From NCBI RefSeq assembly GCF_001435835.1, contig NZ_AZFX01000003.1:62001-126000 (forward strand): a DNA stretch of 64,000 bases, in the 5' to 3' direction. The notes beneath the pieces were generated by a model, which made no database searches, was not told the DNA's origin, and worked only from the letters and a program-made list of their open reading frames with translations. This DNA comes from Lapidilactobacillus concavus DSM 17758 (GTDB lineage Bacteria; Bacillota; Bacilli; Lactobacillales; Lactobacillaceae). Position 1 is the stretch's first letter. Every line of letters starts with the position of its first letter. Of the stretch, positions 62,371 through 64,000 are shown one piece after another. The translations under genes were made by a program, and so were the position numbers.

Positions 62371-62550
62371 ATGGCAAAACATTTTGCAAAAGGATTTTTG
62401 ATTGGTAGTTTAACTACCTTGGGTGCGGTTGCAGGTTCCGTATTTGCATTCAAGAAGGCAATCATTGAACCACAAGAAGAATTCGATAACAAAGTTGAAG
62501 AGAACCGTAGACGTGCTAACCGTAAGAGTCACGCAGCACATCAAGGCTAA
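62371..62550 (+). CDS. DUF3042 family small membrane protein
   Basis: A 59-residue protein: MAKHFAKGFLIGSLTTLGAV, a single transmembrane helix (about 8-27), then a conserved charged tail with EPQEEFDNKVEENRRRANRKSH. The tail pattern matches DUF3042, a small protein common in lactobacilli and streptococci with no known function. AAAGGAGGT precedes the ATG at 62371; the longer open frame is not needed. Single-gene unit with its own promoter and terminator. Confidence 0.85.
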   Translation: MAKHFAKGFLIGSLTTLGAVAGSVFAFKKAIIEPQEEFDNKVEENRRRANRKSHAAHQG

Positions 62551-62570
62551 AACTGAGTAATGATGATAGT

Positions 62571-62610
62571 AAAAAACGAATGAAGAGATTTCCTCTGCAT
62601 TCGTTTTTTT
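62571..62610. terminator. Bidirectional terminator between the DUF3042 and rhodanese-like genes
   Basis: AAAAAACGAATG pairs with CATTCGTTTTTT, with further AGAG/CTCT pairs inside; A-run and T-run on opposite sides. It serves the plus-strand DUF3042 gene and probably the minus-strand glcK-rhodanese unit. Confidence 0.88.
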
Positions 62611-62696
62611 ATGTCCTAAAATCTGAAGGTTGTTGCAGTTAAAGTCGTCAATGTAAACCAGCACTGATGGCTTTCCCTAGACAGACCATCTTCAAT

Positions 62697-63128
62697 CTAA
62701 TACTTCTTCTCAGTCTTCTTAACTTTGCCTTCCCATTTGCCATAGCCGCCTTTGAGCCATTTCACATCGGTAAAGCCAGCCTTCTTCAATCGAAGGGCGA
62801 TTCGAATCGAAATGTTCTCACCAGTTTCATACAAATAAACGGGTAAATCTTTTCGTAATTCATTTTCCCAAGTTTTCACTGAGACTGACGGCATACTGCG
62901 TGCACCTAAAATGTGCGCCTTATCAAAATCTTTCTTGTCGCGAAGATCAATCAATTGTGACTTACGCATGTCTTTCTCAAATTCTTCAGAAGTCAATGCG
63001 CCATGCAGTCGTTGACCACGAATTTTAACAATTCCCCAGTTAGCAACCATATACAAAAGAATTAATCCAAGAACAATATTAACAATTCCCCACTTGCTTA
63101 ACGCTAATAAAACCATACTCGTAGACAT
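62697..63128 (-). CDS. Membrane-anchored rhodanese-like domain protein without the catalytic cysteine
   Basis: 143 residues: an N-terminal transmembrane helix (about 13-33), then a rhodanese domain with LIDLRDKKDFDKAHILGARSMP and GFTDVKWLKGGYGKWEG. Where active rhodaneses have C-x-x-G-x-(R/S) in the active-site loop this one reads YETGENIS, so the sulfur-carrying Cys is absent and catalysis by the usual route is unlikely; there is no cysteine in the whole protein. Related to YqhL-type proteins, often next to glcK in Firmicutes. It follows glcK with two intergenic bases. Confidence 0.85.
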   Translation of the reverse strand: MSTSMVLLALSKWGIVNIVLGLILLYMVANWGIVKIRGQRLHGALTSEEFEKDMRKSQLIDLRDKKDFDKAHILGARSMPSVSVKTWENELRKDLPVYLYETGENISIRIALRLKKAGFTDVKWLKGGYGKWEGKVKKTEKKY

Positions 63129-63130
63129 CC

Positions 63131-64000
63131 TTAATCTTTGTTATTTTCTAACACTAATGACGCTGCACCAATGACGCCGGCTTCGTTACCCAACGTTGCC
63201 AAACGAATCTTGGTGTTTTCACGGACATTAGGGAAGGTATTCTGAGCGAAGGCAACACGTACTTTATCTAGCAAGAATTCACCAGCTGCACTGACGCCAC
63301 CACCAACAACGATGAATGATGGATTCAAGGTATTGCCAATGTTTGCTAAAGCAAAACCAAGGTAGTAGCTGACACGATCAACAACTGCTGTTGCTAGAGG
63401 ATCGCCCTCTTTTGCAAGGTCGAAGACAATCTTAGACGAAATTTCTTCACCAGCATCCAATAATTCCTTGAGTTTAGCCGTGCCAGCGTATTCTTCAGCC
63501 ATATCGCGAGCAACACGCACAACACCGGTCGCAGACGCAACGGTCTCCAAACAACCATGCTTGCCACAGGTACACAGATAACCTTTAGGATCAACGGTCA
63601 CATGACCAATTTCACCGGCAGAGCCTGAAACACCATGTAACAAACGATCATTTGCGATAATACCGCCGCCAATTCCCGTTCCTAAGGTCACGAAAGTCAC
63701 ATCAGGTTGATTATCACCGGCGCCCTTCCAACGTTCACCCAAGGCCGCGACGTTAGCATCGTTATCGATATAGAAAGGAATATGCGTTCCTGCTTCGATG
63801 TCGCGTTTAGGATAAACCAATTGCTTCCAGTTTAAATTAAAGGCACCAATAACAGTTCCATTCTCGCGATCAACGCTACCAGGAGAACCCATCCCAATGC
63901 CAGAGAACTGTGTTGGTTTCATGTCATAAATATCAAGATGATGATTGATTGATTCAATAATATCCGGAATAATATGACTGCCTTCATCCAGAATATTCGT
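63131..64000 (-). CDS. glcK: ROK-family glucokinase, C-terminal part (runs off the right edge)
   Basis: Phosphorylates glucose with ATP; links glycolysis from non-PTS glucose. The visible 289 residues include SGIGMGSPGSVD, the catalytic DNDANVAALGE region, GTGIGGGII, the zinc-binding ROK motif CTCGKHGCLE (three of the Cys ligands), and the conserved C-terminal EAGVIGAASL. The frame stays open to 64000 (upstream codons TNILDEGSHIIPDIIESIN fit GlcK), so the true start lies beyond the window; the ATG at 63922 is internal. First of a probable pair with the rhodanese-like gene. Confidence 0.94.
   Translation of the reverse strand, partial: TNILDEGSHIIPDIIESINHHLDIYDMKPTQFSGIGMGSPGSVDRENGTVIGAFNLNWKQLVYPKRDIEAGTHIPFYIDNDANVAALGERWKGAGDNQPDVTFVTLGTGIGGGIIANDRLLHGVSGSAGEIGHVTVDPKGYLCTCGKHGCLETVASATGVVRVARDMAEEYAGTAKLKELLDAGEEISSKIVFDLAKEGDPLATAVVDRVSYYLGFALANIGNTLNPSFIVVGGGVSAAGEFLLDKVRVAFAQNTFPNVRENTKIRLATLGNEAGVIGAASLVLENNKD

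Noticed and set aside
1-64000. CRISPR arrays, prophage, integrons or toxin-antitoxin modules
   Set aside because: No regularly spaced repeats, no phage structural, integrase or recombinase genes, and no paired small toxin-antitoxin frames were seen.

Overview
The window is chromosomal DNA of a low-to-moderate-GC Gram-positive bacterium, almost certainly a member of the Lactobacillaceae. The evidence is a full-length PepX (X-prolyl dipeptidyl aminopeptidase), a thymidylate synthase carrying the roughly 50-residue insert of the Lactobacillus casei type, a DUF3042 protein, the comG-ytxK-ackA arrangement, glnR-glnA next to miaA, strong AGGAGG ribosome binding sites, and Bacillus-like order in the information-processing clusters. 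I cannot name the species from sequence alone. I see no phage, plasmid, CRISPR array or intact insertion sequence. This is a conserved housekeeping segment, mostly on the minus strand, and I did not find a clearly undescribed multigene system.

Left end (1-5.5 kb): the start of ackA, a ytxK-type methylase gene, and a divergent complete seven-gene comG operon for the competence pseudopilus. 5.5-17 kb: rnhB-rbgA; ypmR-ypmS-yozE-ctpA; a degV/FakB-like gene; thyA-folA-cca; a YitT-family membrane protein gene; and a TPR protein gene (ypiA). 17-27.4 kb: rpsP-khpA-rimM-trmD-rplS, then rnc-smc-ftsY-ylxM-ffh (RNA processing, chromosome organisation, signal recognition). 27.7-33.7 kb: asp23-like/fakA, then recG-plsX-acpP, and rpmB. 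FakA, the DegV-type FakB candidate, PlsX and ACP together cover fatty-acid activation and hand-over to phospholipid synthesis. 33.8-45.4 kb: the long gmk-rpoZ / coaBC-priA-fmt-rsmB-stp-prkC-rsgA-thiN series. 45.5-55.4 kb: an isolated plus-strand YolD-like gene with an SOS-type promoter, then pepQ, efp-asp23-nusB, folD, xseA-xseB-ispA-tlyA-argR-recN. 55.7-64 kb: rplU-rpmA with an L21-type leader, tRNA-Arg(UCU), pepX, glnR-glnA, miaA, a DUF3042 gene, and a rhodanese-like gene with a ROK glucokinase that runs off the right end.

The most useful second looks are: (1) the small YolD-like gene at 45539-45868, whose -35/-10 spacer and leader each carry a LexA-type box; (2) the absence of prp between rplU and rpmA although L27 keeps its cleavable N-terminal extension; (3) a 76-bp imperfect palindrome beside tRNA-Arg that resembles two insertion-sequence ends fused together; (4) paired direct repeats 22 bp apart upstream of gmk; (5) a nested palindrome over the putative pepQ promoter; and (6) the absence of rpe between rsgA and thiN. 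Where a start differs from the longest open frame, it was chosen from the Shine-Dalgarno position and family N-termini.
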